This document shows positions 39,981-49,417 of a stretch of 64,000 nucleotides of DNA, piece after piece. The DNA is from Astropecten irregularis. Its lineage: Eukaryota; Echinodermata; Asteroidea; Paxillosida; Astropectinidae. Both the position numbers and the translations under genes were made by a program. Numbering within the stretch: the first letter of the stretch is position 1; each line of letters opens with the position of its first letter. Under the pieces are notes generated by a model. The model was not told the DNA's origin and ran no database searches. It saw only the letters and a program-made list of their open reading frames with translations. The stretch is from assembly GCA_963971285.1 (NCBI GenBank), contig OZ020258.1, positions 12,420,614-12,484,613 on the forward strand. Reading direction: 5' to 3'.

Positions 39981-40099
39981 ATGCACACTCATCCTTGCTT
40001 GATGGAGGAGTAGAAGGTTTTGGCAGTTCAACCCCGCCAGCTGCCTTGCCAGTCAAGGCAAGGACCAGAGTGCTCATGATAAAGCCCTGCACAGTTATA

Positions 40100-40923
40100 A
40101 TGCTGGCTATGTGATGCCCTGCTCGCGGAACAGAGTCGATCCGCAGACACTCGGCCAGGCTTGTGTTTTTGTCTAAGACCCTTGTTATAGTCTCCCGGAT
40201 TTGGCAGACCTGCGATCGTAGTTGTAGGTTGAGGGTGTCGATGCTTTCTTGGGTTGCTGCGAGCTGCTCTTTGGCCTTTTGGATTTTACGCTCGATTTGA
40301 TCTGCTCGTTCAGTTGTTCCAGGGCGCTCAAGATTGTTGCGGTAATCCGCGATTGCCTTTTGGAGAAAAACTTGTTTGCTCTATTATCTCTTGCATCATA
40401 AGTTTTCAGAGCTATGTCGAGTCCTAGAAGCTCTCTTAGTGGCAGGGTGTCTTCTGTGGTAAATGACTCAATTGATATACTGAGATCATCGACGCTCCTA
40501 TCAATGTCATCAGCACTTGCTTGAACAGCCGTATTGGCCTTTTCTGCCCACTCAATTCACTTCGCAGATCACGGGCCAGCTGGGTGCCCTCAGGTGTCAC
40601 TCCCAAGGCTCAGGCCAACCCCATATCTCTCGATTGAAGAACTGCTCAGAAACTTTGTTGGATCATTCTTCCATGTCAAGAGTTTCCAGTCACGACCCAA
40701 CTTGACCCACAAATCTCCAGACGTAGATACTTGGAATTTGAGATCAGCCGGCTGCTGATCTCAAATAATGGAGGTTTCCTTTATCAAGCCCGTCTGGCAT
40801 TTCTGCGCTACCTGCCCATGAGGGCGTGGTTGAAGGGGCTACATACATGTCGCCAGAATCGTCTATAAAGGAGTCGTCCATAAACCCAGTCTCTTCTTCG
40901 TTGGGGCCGCCAAAATCGCCCAT
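40100..40923 (-). pseudogene. Polinton minus-strand ORF present only in unit B
   Basis: An ATG at 40923-40921 on the minus strand opens MGDFGGPNEEETGFMDDSFI and continues Asp/Ser/Pro-rich for 60 codons to a stop near 40743. Homologous-looking coding sequence seems to go on in shifted frames through a Trp-containing segment (LWVKLGRDWKLLTW). It ends in a Gln/Glu-rich, probably coiled-coil stretch near 40210-40330. An acidic N-terminus plus coiled coil is all that can be said of function. Unit A has lost this segment by deletion. Confidence 0.4.
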
Positions 40924-41164
40924 TTCAAAGTTAACACTCTGTTAAGAAGTTTAATATGCACACGCAAAGACCATGGCATCGACAAAGTACGGACGCAAAC
41001 TGAATCTTTTCCAAAGCCTGCGAGAACCACTCAGAATAAAAGGCATCCGCCAGAGCATGGTTGTAACCAAACAAGACCTTTTTAATAATACATAGCCTTG
41101 AAGATTACGAGATCCGTTTGCGATATAGGTTCACTCGGGATTTTCCGAATTCAGGGGGAATTAG

Positions 41165-41660
41165 GATATCAGCTGCAGGTCCACTTTCCTATTAAACCTC
41201 GGTGATCAAGATGTGATTGTTCCTGGAACAACCTGCTTCGCATTCAACATCTCTCTGGACTCGATCGACCGACGAAATCCAAACAGTTGTCCAAAATCTT
41301 GGACGGGCAGTTGTTGAAAAGACCACAATCAGAATAAGTGGCAACGAGATCATATCTGTAAATGATAGCGATGTCATCAACTGCTACTCTGACCAGTAGA
41401 AAACAAAACGAAAGCGCAAGTCTCATGTCTATCAGGGCATTGACGAGCCAACAGGCAACATGCTGAAACTGAAGGTGAATGCTGGAGACGGCAGCGGTAC
41501 ACAGGCAGAGGACAAGGCCATCACATATGCCTATGGCAAGCAATTTGCCACCCCGCTAGACTTCAAATTACTGGAGTCCCATATATGCCATTCTTTCAGT
41601 CCGCCCTTGGTGACCGATTCATGAGCTGACCTTCAACGACTACAGCCGCGTTATTAAGGC
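41165..41660 (+). pseudogene. Major-capsid-like Polinton gene fragment, copy B
   Basis: Plus strand. ISLDSIDRPTKSK-type disruption is followed by a frame with STDEIQTVVQNLGRAVVEKT, IRISGNEIISVNDSDVINCY and then a TAG at 41397-41399. After this come YQGIDEPTGN, LKLKVNAGDG, AITYAYGKQF and the LTFNDYSR-type box near 41627-41650. It retains the segment after VQNLGRA that copy A lost. Box order agrees with copy A. The capsid assignment is from memory of Polinton proteins and not tested. Confidence 0.5.
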
Positions 41661-41824
41661 AGCTGATGATAGTGTAACGAAATTGCGCTCGGACGGGCGC
41701 CCTCTTTAATTAAGTTAAGTGAGTAATTAAGTACTAGTACTAAAAGTGAAAGTGTTATTTGTCCTGCCTCCGTAATGTACGTGTGCGCGGGATTTGCGCG
41801 TGCGATGCGCGACACACAAGTTGT

Positions 41825-41860
41825 GATTGGTGCGCTTGGATCCGGGCAAAGCTTTATAAG
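41825..41860 (+). promoter_or_regulatory. CCAAT-type and TATA-like promoter block, unit B
   Basis: GATTGG at 41825-41830 and TTTATAAG at 41853-41860 keep the same spacing as in unit A. The whole block of about 150 bp is more conserved between units than the coding fragments around it. Confidence 0.4.
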
Positions 41861-41994
41861 CCCAAGTTTTTGGGCGCTCGCTCTCTCTTTTTGGACTGTG
41901 CTCTTTGGCCAGTGTTTGTCTAAGTCTGACAAGCCAACCGAAGGTGGGTGTGAACTAGAGAGGCGATCGCTTTAGGAGTAAACACTTAAGGAGC

Positions 41995-43415
41995 AGCACT
42001 AGGAGCGTTGACGCACAGAGGCGTCCGCCAACCGAGGAAGCGCTATGGAGCATAGAGGCGACCGCCCACATAGCGCGAGCGCTAGGAGCAGCATAAGTGG
42101 CGTTGACGCAAGAGGCGACCGCCCACATAGCACGAGCGCTAGGAGCTGCGGCATAAGAGGCGTTGACGCAAGAGGCAACCGCCCACATAGCACGAGCGCT
42201 AGAAGCTGCGGCATAAGAGTCGTTGACGCAAGAGGCGACCGCCCACATAGCACGAGCGCTAGAAGCAGCGGCATAAGAGGCGTTGACGCAAGAGGCGACC
42301 GCCCACATAGCACGAGCGCTAGGAGCTGCGGCATAAGAGGCGTTGACGCAAGAGGCAACCGCCCACATAGCACGAGCGCTAGAAGCTGCGGCATAAGAGG
42401 CGTTGACGCAAGAGGCGACCACCACCATAGCACGAGCGCTAGGAGCTGCGGCATACGCAAGAGGCGACCGCCCACATAGCACGAGCGCTTGGAGCTGCGG
42501 CATAAGAAGCGTTGCCGCAAGAGGCGACCGCCCACATAGCACGAGCGCTTGGAGCTGCAGCAGAAGAAGCGTTGCCGCAAGAGGCGACCGCCCACATAGC
42601 ACGAGCGCTAGGAGCTGCGACATAAGAGGCGTTGACGCAAGAGGCGACCGCCCACATAGCACGAGCGCTAGGAGCTGCGGCATAAGAGGCGTTGACGCAA
42701 GAGGCGACCGCCCACATAGCACGAGCGCTAGGAGCTGCGGCATAAGAGGCGTTGACGCAAGAGGCGACCGCCCACATAGCACGAGCGCTAGGAGCTGCGG
42801 CATAAGAGGCGTTGACGCAAGAGGCGACCGCCCACATAGCACGAGCGCTAGGAGCTGCGGCATAAGAGGCGTTGACGCAAGAGGCGACCGCCCACATAGC
42901 ACGAGCGCTAGGAGCTGCGGCATAAGAGGCGTTGACGCAAGAGGCGACCGCCCACATAGCACGAGCGCTAGGAGCTGCGGCATAAGAGGCGTTGACGCAA
43001 GAGGCGACCGCCCACATAGCACGAGCGCTAGGAGCTGCGGCATAAGAGGCGTTGACGCAAGAGGCGACCGCCCACATAGCACGAGCGCTAGGAGCTGCGG
43101 CATAAGAGGCGTTGACGCAAGAGGCGACCGCCCACATAGCACGAGCGCTAGGAGCTGCGGCATAAGAGGCGTTGACGCAAGAGGCGACCGCCCACATAGC
43201 ACGAGCGCTAGGAGCTGCGGCATAAGAGGCGTTGACGCAAGAGGCGACCGCCCACATAGCACGAGCGCTAGGAGCTGCGGCATAAGAGGCGTTGACGCAA
43301 GAGGCGACCGCCCACATAGCACGAGCGCTAGGAGCTGCGGCATAAGAGGCGTTGACGCAAGAGGCGACCGTCCACATAGCACGAGCGCTAGGAGCTGCGG
43401 CATAAGAGGCGTAGA
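41995..43415. repeat. 60-bp minisatellite, unit B (homogenised)
   Basis: About 23 units of the same 60-bp repeat as in unit A. From 42661 to 43320 eleven consecutive units are identical in every base. Units before 42600 vary (AGAAGCTGCGG, GCTTGGAGC, GTTGCCGC). Perfect identity in the 3' part and variation in the 5' part show local, recent homogenisation. ORFs of up to 576 codons on both strands are by-products of the 60-bp period. Confidence 0.95.
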
Positions 43416-43634
43416 CAGCGCTTTCCAATGCACAGAGCGCATGGATAGTGTATGCAGTCCTTGCAGCTGTTGCTGTTGAGGCCGCGCTTTATGCTCAAAA
43501 GTTTGCACCCCTTCTGCAAATAGAGGCACGCAGGCAAAATCCGCCCCTGTCAGAATCGAGGTAGAAAAAAAAAAGATACTATTAATAGACAAATGGCCCG
43601 ACCCCTTCCATATTGAGTGACTCTGGATGCCACC

Positions 43635-43883
43635 ATGTTCACTCCCAGTACAGACAGCACACAGCTTGCCAATTTGGCATACCACTCCGCCGTTGTGAGT
43701 GGGCTCGCAATTGGGTATGCCACACTTGGCAAAAAAATCAAATCAGAGATCAAAGGTGCTACGCCAAAATTGGACTTTGCGCCATATGATAACAGCATGG
43801 TCATTCTGGATATGGACTTGGCCATGGCCACCAAGGATATGTTCATGAAGCAGGGGATACTCCACGCTGACATATTGAAGTAA
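43635..43883 (+). CDS. Conserved small Polinton ORF (82 aa)
   Basis: The start at 43635 is an ATG in a near-ideal context (GCCACCATGT). The 82-residue product begins MFTPSTDSTQLANLAYHSA and has a short hydrophobic stretch (VVSGLAIGYATLG), then a basic patch (KKIKSEIK). It ends with KLDFAPYDNSMVILDMDLAM and KQGILHADILK. It is the only intact gene seen in the Polinton. I recall similar small ORFs near the integrase in animal Polintons but know no function. A single membrane-associated segment is possible. Confidence 0.65.
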   Translation: MFTPSTDSTQLANLAYHSAVVSGLAIGYATLGKKIKSEIKGATPKLDFAPYDNSMVILDMDLAMATKDMFMKQGILHADILK

Positions 43884-43989
43884 ACGACCTTCCTTCTGTG
43901 TAACCACGACTCAGGCAACAACAAGATGGCCTCTATAGCGATGGTTGTAGGTGAAAAAGCAGGCAATTTGGCAGATCTACCACCCCACT

Positions 43990-44840
43990 TCAAGGCACGT
44001 TCCAAGGCCTAAATTCGATGTCGGCACGCCAAACAAGGTTCACCAAGCTGACCTGCTCTTTCTCCCCTGCGACCGTCCCTCCATGAGGCTGCAAGACATA
44101 CAAGTATGCACTCACCATCGTTGATGTTGCCTCGCGCTACAAGGAAGCTGAGCCTCTGCCCACAAAGGAGGCCAAGAAAGTTGCTGATACCCTGTCTCTC
44201 ATTTACGGGCAAGGTGGCCCAGGCTGCTTCAGGTCGACACTGGACGTGAGTTCATGGCAGCAGTAAATCAGCTGCTCACAGAGCACAACGTCGAGGTTGA
44301 GGAAGGTCATGTGGGCATTCACCGGGACCAGGGATCGTAGAGCGTTTCAACCGGACCTTGGCTGAGCGGCTCTTCGGACACCAATACACTCATGAGATGA
44401 TACTTTCTGAGGGTCACAGGTCAACTGAATGGGTGGCCCGGCTGCCCACTGTTGTTGAAGCCTTGAATGGAGAAAAGACTTGGTTGACTGGTAAAAGACT
44501 GTCTGAGGCCATTAAGGCTAAAACAGTGACACAAAAGCCCCCCTCCACTGTTCCAGGCCGTCCTGTTGGCCTCTGTGAGCAATAGCTCCCTTCAGATGTT
44601 GGTGTTTGCTATCTGTACCAGCCCGGCGAGCTGGAGGGTGGCCACCCTCGCGCGACTGATCCAGTGTGGTTGCTCCAGGTGTTCCGGCTTGGGTGTTTGT
44701 TGATGTATGACCAAGCCTAGTGAGCCTTTGCTCTACTATATTTGCTGGATAGGCCTGCCCGTGGCTTTGTCTGGGAAGAGCTCCTCATGGTGCCTCCTGT
44801 TACCCAACTACCGTCGGATGGGGTTCTACAGAGTTAATGG
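43990..44840 (+). pseudogene. Polinton rve-type (retroviral-like) integrase remnant
   Basis: Plus strand, in several frames. The first catalytic Asp lies in HQADLLFLP (near 44049) and is followed by YKYALTIVDVASRYKEAEPL and KEAKKVADTLS. The second Asp is in VDTGREFMAAVNQLL (codon 44236-44238). The Glu is in IVERFNRTLAERLF (near 44340). The D to E distance is about 35 codons, with one frame change between. The C-terminal part up to PGRPVGL is open to 44585. A further piece with ATDPVW suggests the C-terminal chromo-like tail. The family catalyses strand transfer of element ends. At least three breaks exclude activity. Confidence 0.75.
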
Positions 44841-44986
44841 TTCATCTCATGCCTACTGGGATTGCATCTTTGTGTCCGTAAGCCAAGGTGTCAACCCAAT
44901 AGGGCGTCCGGCGCACTTGTCTTTCATCTTTCCCAGCACCTTTTTGTTCGTATTGCTGCATAGTGGATGCTCCTCGGGGTAGCCAT

Positions 44987-45138
44987 GGGCCGATTTCACT
45001 AACGTTTTGCGATCATCACTAAGCCCAAATCCATCGCTTTATAAACAGAAAATTCCTACACAAAGTAGCGATCAATTTTCCGTTTAGCGATGGATTTGGG
45101 CTTTAGCGATGATCGCAAAGCGTTAGTGAAATCGGCCC
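44987..45138. mobile_element. Harbinger-type MITE (GGGCCGATTTCACTAACG ends)
   Basis: 152 bp with TIRs of about 55 bp: GGGCCGATTTCACTAACGTT at left and its complement at right. Subterminal GCGATGGATTTGGGCTTTAG is on both arms. Flanks CAT and CAG are an imperfect 3-bp TSD. It interrupts the 3' part of the polymerase remnant. Related copies are at 57945-58093 and 54746-54797. Confidence 0.8.
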
Positions 45139-45700
45139 CAGATATGTCGTAGAGATGCGCATGCACTGCCATTTCTTGGTGCACGTCCTCGGTTTGGAGC
45201 TCGATAAGAAGGCTATCCGCATGCCCATCGACAGATAGAGCTGCAGGTTGCGGAAGTGAAGCACGTAGCATTCCTTATTGCGAAGGTTGGGGACCAGCTT
45301 CTCAACCTCAGTGGGCGCCGCCCTGGCACCAAAAAGGTTGAGCTGATACTTCGACATGCACTTTTTCTGGACCACCATGCGCTCCGGAGCCAATGGATAT
45401 GCATTGTGCCCATCTTGCAGCTCTTCTGGGTATTTGAGATCCACATCCAGGATGTAGCCATTGGGGCTTTTTGCCGGGTGATCGCTATGCTTGCGGCTAG
45501 CCCATCGAGATCCTCTACCCACCGAAAGCCGCCTGTAGGCAGGGGCTGGCTCATCGCCCAGCCACACAGGTTGTTAGCGTCGAGGTAGAGGATGTGGCTA
45601 CATTCTTTGGAGGAGTCATATCCCTCAACCAGGGGATAGACTCGAGACCATAGAGCTCTATAGTTCAATTTCAGCCAACAACTGGGCGACATCCATGGTG
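45139..45700 (-). pseudogene. Protein-primed DNA polymerase B fragment (Polinton)
   Basis: Minus strand. YDSSKECSHILYLDANNLCG followed by WAMSQPLPTGGFRW is the motif A region of Polinton-type family B polymerases (catalytic Asp in YLDANNL). One frame change at about 45560 leads to GYILDVDLKYPEELQDGHN, YPLAPERMVV, KLVPNLRNKE and YVLHFRNLQLYLSMGM, all regular neighbours of that motif. The exonuclease and terminal-protein part upstream and the downstream motif B and C regions are absent. The 3' side is cut by the MITE at 44987-45138. Only about 170 of the usual 1000 or more residues remain. Confidence 0.8.
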
Positions 45701-45810
45701 GGCTCTGGCATTTCCCCCTCTCTCTCTATCGGCGGGCGAGGCGTTCTTGTCGATTTCTTGCCAATCGTTTGCGCGTTTCTACGCTCTAGTGCTTCAGTGC
45801 TCATTGGCAT
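45658..45810 (-). CDS. Small minus-strand ORF (50 aa), Polinton-borne
   Basis: ATG at 45810-45808 opens MPMSTEALERRNAQTIGKKS, continues through a Thr/Pro/Arg stretch and EPTMDVAQLLAEIEL, and stops at 45660-45658. It directly abuts the polymerase fragment in another frame. This looks like the N-terminus of a neighbouring gene joined to polymerase sequence by an internal deletion. The function is unknown. It might equally be an open frame left by chance. Confidence 0.3.
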   Translation of the reverse strand: MPMSTEALERRNAQTIGKKSTRTPRPPIEREGEMPEPTMDVAQLLAEIEL

Positions 45811-46147
45811 GGTGCTGAATGACTATATCCATTTGTATCCATTTCTCTAATTGAGAATTTTAATCGCTGCCAGACATTTAAACTCTGCTCTAAGGGTGCG
45901 TTGCTTTTCTCGCCAGGCCTGTATACGAATGCGGTCAACACCACAGTCATGGCACCGAGCCAGGGCTGCTTTTACCCCTATCCCTCAACCTTGACAGGCA
46001 AAGTTGTCCTACCTTTTTGAAGTCGAGCCAGGTGAATTTTGCAATGGTCTTGAACAAGCCACTGGCAATTGTTTTTCCCCTTCATCGTATACTATAATAA
46101 TACCTCAGGTATACCTATCACAACAGGTATGTCTATTCAATAAACCA

Positions 46148-46330
46148 GGAGTGACCTTTGGACCGTACTGCCCATTATTATTACCAGTTCCTCTTCGGGT
46201 AGATGGTTGGTGTTAATCATTAATGTGGCGTGCGCTATGGAGTGACCTTTGGACCGTTATATTGACCACACGCTCGGACACGCCTGGGGCACGGGCGGGG
46301 TGTGCCAGAACCCCATTTGTATATACTACT
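46148..46330. repeat. Right terminal inverted repeat of the Polinton
   Basis: It pairs with 34093-34269 and ends TTTGTATATACTACT. It contains two GTGACCTTTGGACCGT blocks, the counterpart of the two blocks in the left repeat. Confidence 0.85.
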
Positions 46331-46449
46331 GATCCACAACAATTGTTAAGCCTCAAATCTTTCTTTAAATCCTTTGTGGCAGCAAAAGTTTATCTGGCCT
46401 AGTAGGCCCACAGGTAGTCTCAGTCGATACAAAAGAATTGCAAGTTCAG

Positions 46450-46683
46450 GGGACAATTTCATACAGATGCTTAGCACAAAAAAATGCTTAGCACAAAAAT
46501 GGCTTGCCAAATGAAACAAACCCCCATTGAAAATTCGATTTGATATTCATGGTCAGCGAACAACAGCCAAAGAAAAATTGCAAGTGATACACATTGAAAA
46601 TTGGTTGTTAATCCTGTTTTTATTAAGGCAGAAATGTCATGCTTAGCGATTTTTGGTGCTAAGCAGCTCTATGAAATTGGCCC
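46450..46683 (+). mobile_element. CAG-TSD MITE family, copy 1
   Basis: 234 bp with TIRs GGG(A/C)CAATTTCAT and ATGAAATTGGCCC, flanked by CAG on both sides. It has the same orientation as the copy at 58543-58782. Three-base CWG or TWA duplications and GGG ends suit PIF/Harbinger (from memory). It has no coding capacity. Confidence 0.8.
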
Positions 46684-46829
46684 CAGATTTTTTTCGTATA
46701 TGATGTCCATTTGGTAGCCCCTTTTTTCCCCCAAGCTAAAGTATTTTCATGCTGATCATCAAATAACCACAAGGGAAACTGACTGGATTAATTTCATCAA
46801 AACCATTAAAACGTGAACAAAAAAAAATT

Positions 46830-46915
46830 AGCGGGATTCAAACCAGCGACCCCTGGAATACCGTACCGGCACTTTACTATAAACTGAGATATCCAGCCCT
46901 ATGCTGGTGGTGTCC
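46830..46915 (-). mobile_element. tRNA-derived SINE head
   Basis: On the minus strand an A-box-like ATATCTCAGTTTATAGTAAA precedes GGTTTGAATCCC, a near-consensus B box, about 35 nt on. The acceptor-stem pairing of a real tRNA is not kept, so this is a SINE relic and not a tRNA gene. Confidence 0.55.
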
Positions 46916-47149
46916 CTAATAGGTAATTATGTTTGTTTGTTTGGCAGTCAAAAGCCATTAAACCACTCACAAACTGCTAGATCCCAAGATACGTGCAGCA
47001 TTAGCAATGCTGCAACCTGAGAAATGCAACAACCTGAGTAACGGTCACATCCTCTTGGGGGATCACTCCAAGAGGATGCGACTTGGTTCAAGGGCAACGT
47101 TCTGACCAATGTGTACCGCTTTTAGATGAAGAGCTGTCCCTATACTGAC

Positions 47150-47284
47150 CTGAGTGCTCCTATTACGGCCCTCCTGATAGTGTCCGGTACCAAACTGGAC
47201 GGATCCATTGCACTGATCATGTTGACGTCTCGGTACTTCAGAAAAGTGGCTGCATTTCCAGTGCCATCCAGCACAAGAGGCCAC
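47150..47284 (-). CDS. Exon 3 of dynein-D5-like / IQANK1-like gene
   Basis: Minus-strand acceptor TTTTCCTGTACAG precedes the exon at 47284, and donor GTCAGTA follows 47150. The 135-nt exon is 1 + 44 codons + 2 nt and joins in phase to exon 2 (Arg split codon) and exon 4 (Arg split codon). The peptide reads WPLVLDGTGNAATFLKY, then RDVNMISAMDPSSLVPD and TIRRAVIGAL. WPLxxDxxGxA is the signature opening of the dynein heavy-chain D5 region (WPLLIDPQGQA), so the domain begins exactly at the exon 2/3 boundary. The Walker-type P-loop is not part of this region. Catalytic competence is therefore not implied. Confidence 0.85.
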
Positions 47285-47428
47285 CTGTACAGGAAAAGAA
47301 AATAGAATTGAAAAATGAAACATCCAAAATAAAATACTGCACAGCTTTACCCTAATGGCGGTCCCCTGGCAAAAGCTAGTTAGAACAGGAGTGTACACTA
47401 CACAATGGCTTCTCCATTGTGTGCCTAA

Positions 47429-48131
47429 AGGCTGGTTTATACTCGCTGCGTTTACGCACGCGCAGCGCACAGTGCGGATGTCGCATTCGATATTCATACT
47501 CTTTCAAGGTATGAAAGTCGATACGCAGCGATAGTCTGCAATCGAATGCGGAAACGTGCAAACGGTACAGTTCATACTTTCAAAAATGTGTGATCTGCAG
47601 TTGAATCCTACTCAGGTTCTTGAATAGCGCTCCGCACTTACGCTAAAAATAGCACCTGATCTCAGAAAAACATTGCAACCATGCACGTGTGTGGGTGTGC
47701 GCGTCCATGTACACTACGCGTGTGAGACAATGTTTGTCTGACAGCCGGGGATTTTGTGACGTCATTAGTGCGGAGCGCTATTCACTGATTCACAATGAAG
47801 GAAGTATAGACGAGATTATTCTTTTGTCATTACTGTGGATCACACACCGTCAAAATTAGGCATGATCTGAAAGAAATTGCATGCCGATTTTGCCCGCCTG
47901 CCATCTTTAAAGATTCTACTGCGTGTACGCATCCGGCGAATGTTGAAATATTTCAACTTGTCCGAATTCGAATCAAATTGGTGCGCACGAACTTGTTTTC
48001 AATTCCAAATACTTTGCACAAAGACGCGCACTTTCAGTACGCAGTGCTCGTTCTTACACGCAGAGCAGACACTTCGAAATGGAACGCCGCGCTGCGTACG
48101 CAGTGAATACGCAGCGAGTATGAATCGGCCT
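47429..48131. mobile_element. TIR element with TAA target duplication (703 bp), nested
   Basis: The ends AGGCTGGTTTATACTCGCTG and CAGCGAGTATGAATCGGCCT are imperfect TIRs flanked by TAA at 47426-47428 and 48132-48134. Subterminal regions are rich in TACGCAGCG-type motifs on both arms. A second element (47621-47784) has inserted inside. Class assignment (PIF/Harbinger-like) rests on the 3-bp TSD only. Confidence 0.7.
47621..47784. mobile_element. MITE with TGAATAGCGCTCCGCACT ends, copy 1
   Basis: TGAATAGCGCTCCGCACT at 47621-47638 is the exact complement of 47767-47784. The interior shares AATGTTTGTCTGA with the related copy at 49798-49938. It is inserted in the element 47429-48131. Confidence 0.75.
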
Positions 48132-48170
48132 TAACACTACAGCAGCTGAGGCTGTATACTCCCAAGAATG

Positions 48171-48901
48171 CAGAGTTGAATTAACGAGTCACTGTTTTTT
48201 GCGACTCAAGTCGAGTCATTTTAAAGAAGTGATTGGAGTCGAGCCATTTTAAAGAAGTGACTCAAGTCGAGTCATTAGGTCAAGAATTTCGAGTCGAGTT
48301 GAGCCATTATTTAGCTTGAGTCAATTCGAGTCACAAATATTTGGAAATAATTTGTTGGCTTTAAAAAAAAAAAGTTTACATTCAGGTCACAACCTGTGAT
48401 GAAACTCTTTACTCTACAGGCCTGGAATTTGGTTCTGAAAGAGCCAATTGGCCCCTTTCCCATTGCAAGGGGCACTTCCATTGTGAATATATTCGAAGGG
48501 GGCACCAAGGCCAAGAACCAGGACAACAAAGCCCATGGCCTCCGTGGCCTCTAATCTTGACTCTAATCACTTTCGCACCACTGTGGGCCATAGAATACCA
48601 TCCATGTCACACAGTATTCTATGTTACAGTGTATTTTGTGGCCGTATAGACCGATCCGACGGCACGATATACTGTCCGCCATTACTGGAGTGTCCCCGCC
48701 TGCCTTTTGTCCGGCAGCAAAATAACGTACACGCCGCCACACTCTATAATTGTAGGGAGTATAACCCATGATTAGGGGATGTACACCCTGCATTATTTGC
48801 CCTGAGTCATTTGCTCGCAATGACTCAAGTCGAGTCATTTAGCCTACTGTGGCTTGAGTCGGACTCGAGTCGAGTTATTTACTCAAGTCATTACAACTCT
48901 G
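48171..48901. mobile_element. hAT-like non-autonomous element with 8-bp TSD, copy 1
   Basis: 731 bp with ends CAGAGTTGAATTAACGAGTC and CATTACAACTCTG. CAAGAATG stands directly on both sides (48163-48170 and 48902-48909). Both ends carry arrays of ACTCAAGTCGAGTCA. CAGxGTTG ends, 8-bp duplications and subterminal short palindromic repeats are hAT traits. No transposase is present. Confidence 0.85.
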
Positions 48902-49220
48902 CAAGAATGTTGAGATAGCTTCACAAATGTAGCCCAATGACCCCCAAGCAAAATATCAGCACTAAAAAAAAACAGCAGTTGGCTGTCGCTGCATCCAAGT
49001 ACTATCCCTGAACAGAACATCCTCTCTGACTCCGCGAAATGTTGCTCCAGATTGTTTCAAATTGCAGGGTCCAGTTTCATGGCTCTGCAAGCTAATACTG
49101 TATGAAGTATAGAATCAGCGCTTACGGAGGCAGAAAATTATTAAATTTCAAAATGGATTAGCAGGAAATTTTTAGTTTTGGGCAGGCGCAGTATGCGTAA
49201 CAAAGGATTTCTCAATTTAT

Positions 49221-49300
49221 CAGGCAAGCAACTTGGACTTAAAAAAGAGGAAATTCCAATCTTTACCATACTTTGTACAGTGTTTTTCATGCATAGAAAG
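49221..49300 (+). mobile_element. Fragment of the CAGGCATGCAACTT MITE
   Basis: The left end CAGGCAAGCAACTTGGACTT and following AAAGAGGAAATTC and ACCATACTTTGTACAGTG match the intact copy at 59831-59975. The right end is missing. Confidence 0.65.
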
Positions 49301-49417
49301 TTGGCGCTTACCCTGTAAGTGAAGAATGAGTGTCATCAATGCAGAATTTTGCAGTATATAAAAGCAGTAAGCCATGAAATTAGGCTTAGTCAACTTTGAC
49401 ATAAATCATCTCAGTAT

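Larger units (their letters stand above)
35386..43617. repeat. Internal tandem duplication within the Polinton (units A and B)
   Basis: Unit A is about 35386-38785 and unit B about 38786-43617. Each runs from AAAACCACTT(G/T)TGGGGAATAA through the same gene fragments, the same TATA-bearing promoter block and the same 60-bp minisatellite, to TACTATTAATAGACAAATGG and ACCCCTTCCATATT. Unit A lacks about 920 bp present in B (the 40100-41010 region), with the deletion joint at the shared GCTGCGAGAA near 36735-36745. Units differ by scattered substitutions and by minisatellite length. Confidence 0.85.
34093..46330. mobile_element. Decayed Polinton/Maverick DNA transposon (12.2 kb)
   Basis: Inverted repeats of about 180 bp bound the element: 34093-34269 and 46148-46330, both starting AGTAGTATATACAA(A/T) and both containing a site for GTCCAAAGGTCA. 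Between them lie a capsid-type module (duplicated), a conserved small ORF, an rve-type integrase and a fragment of protein-primed DNA polymerase B, a gene set that defines Polintons. No packaging ATPase or protease is recognisable, the polymerase is a fragment, and most genes carry stops or frameshifts. No 6-bp TSD is readable (left flank CGAGTC, right flank GATCCA). It is inserted in intron 3 of the host gene. Confidence 0.85.

Noticed and set aside
37645..43685. Open frames of 200-576 codons on both strands (20-residue repeats)
   Set aside because: The 60-bp minisatellite period keeps several frames open at once on both strands. No start context or non-repeat domain is attached.
34093..46330. 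Packaging ATPase and cysteine protease genes of a Polinton
   Set aside because: I looked for Walker A/B and protease boxes in both strands of the element and found none I could support.
47063..47497. 144-codon minus-strand open frame over exon 3
   Set aside because: It runs through the acceptor and donor signals of exon 3 and uses a different frame from the one that joins exons 2 and 4.
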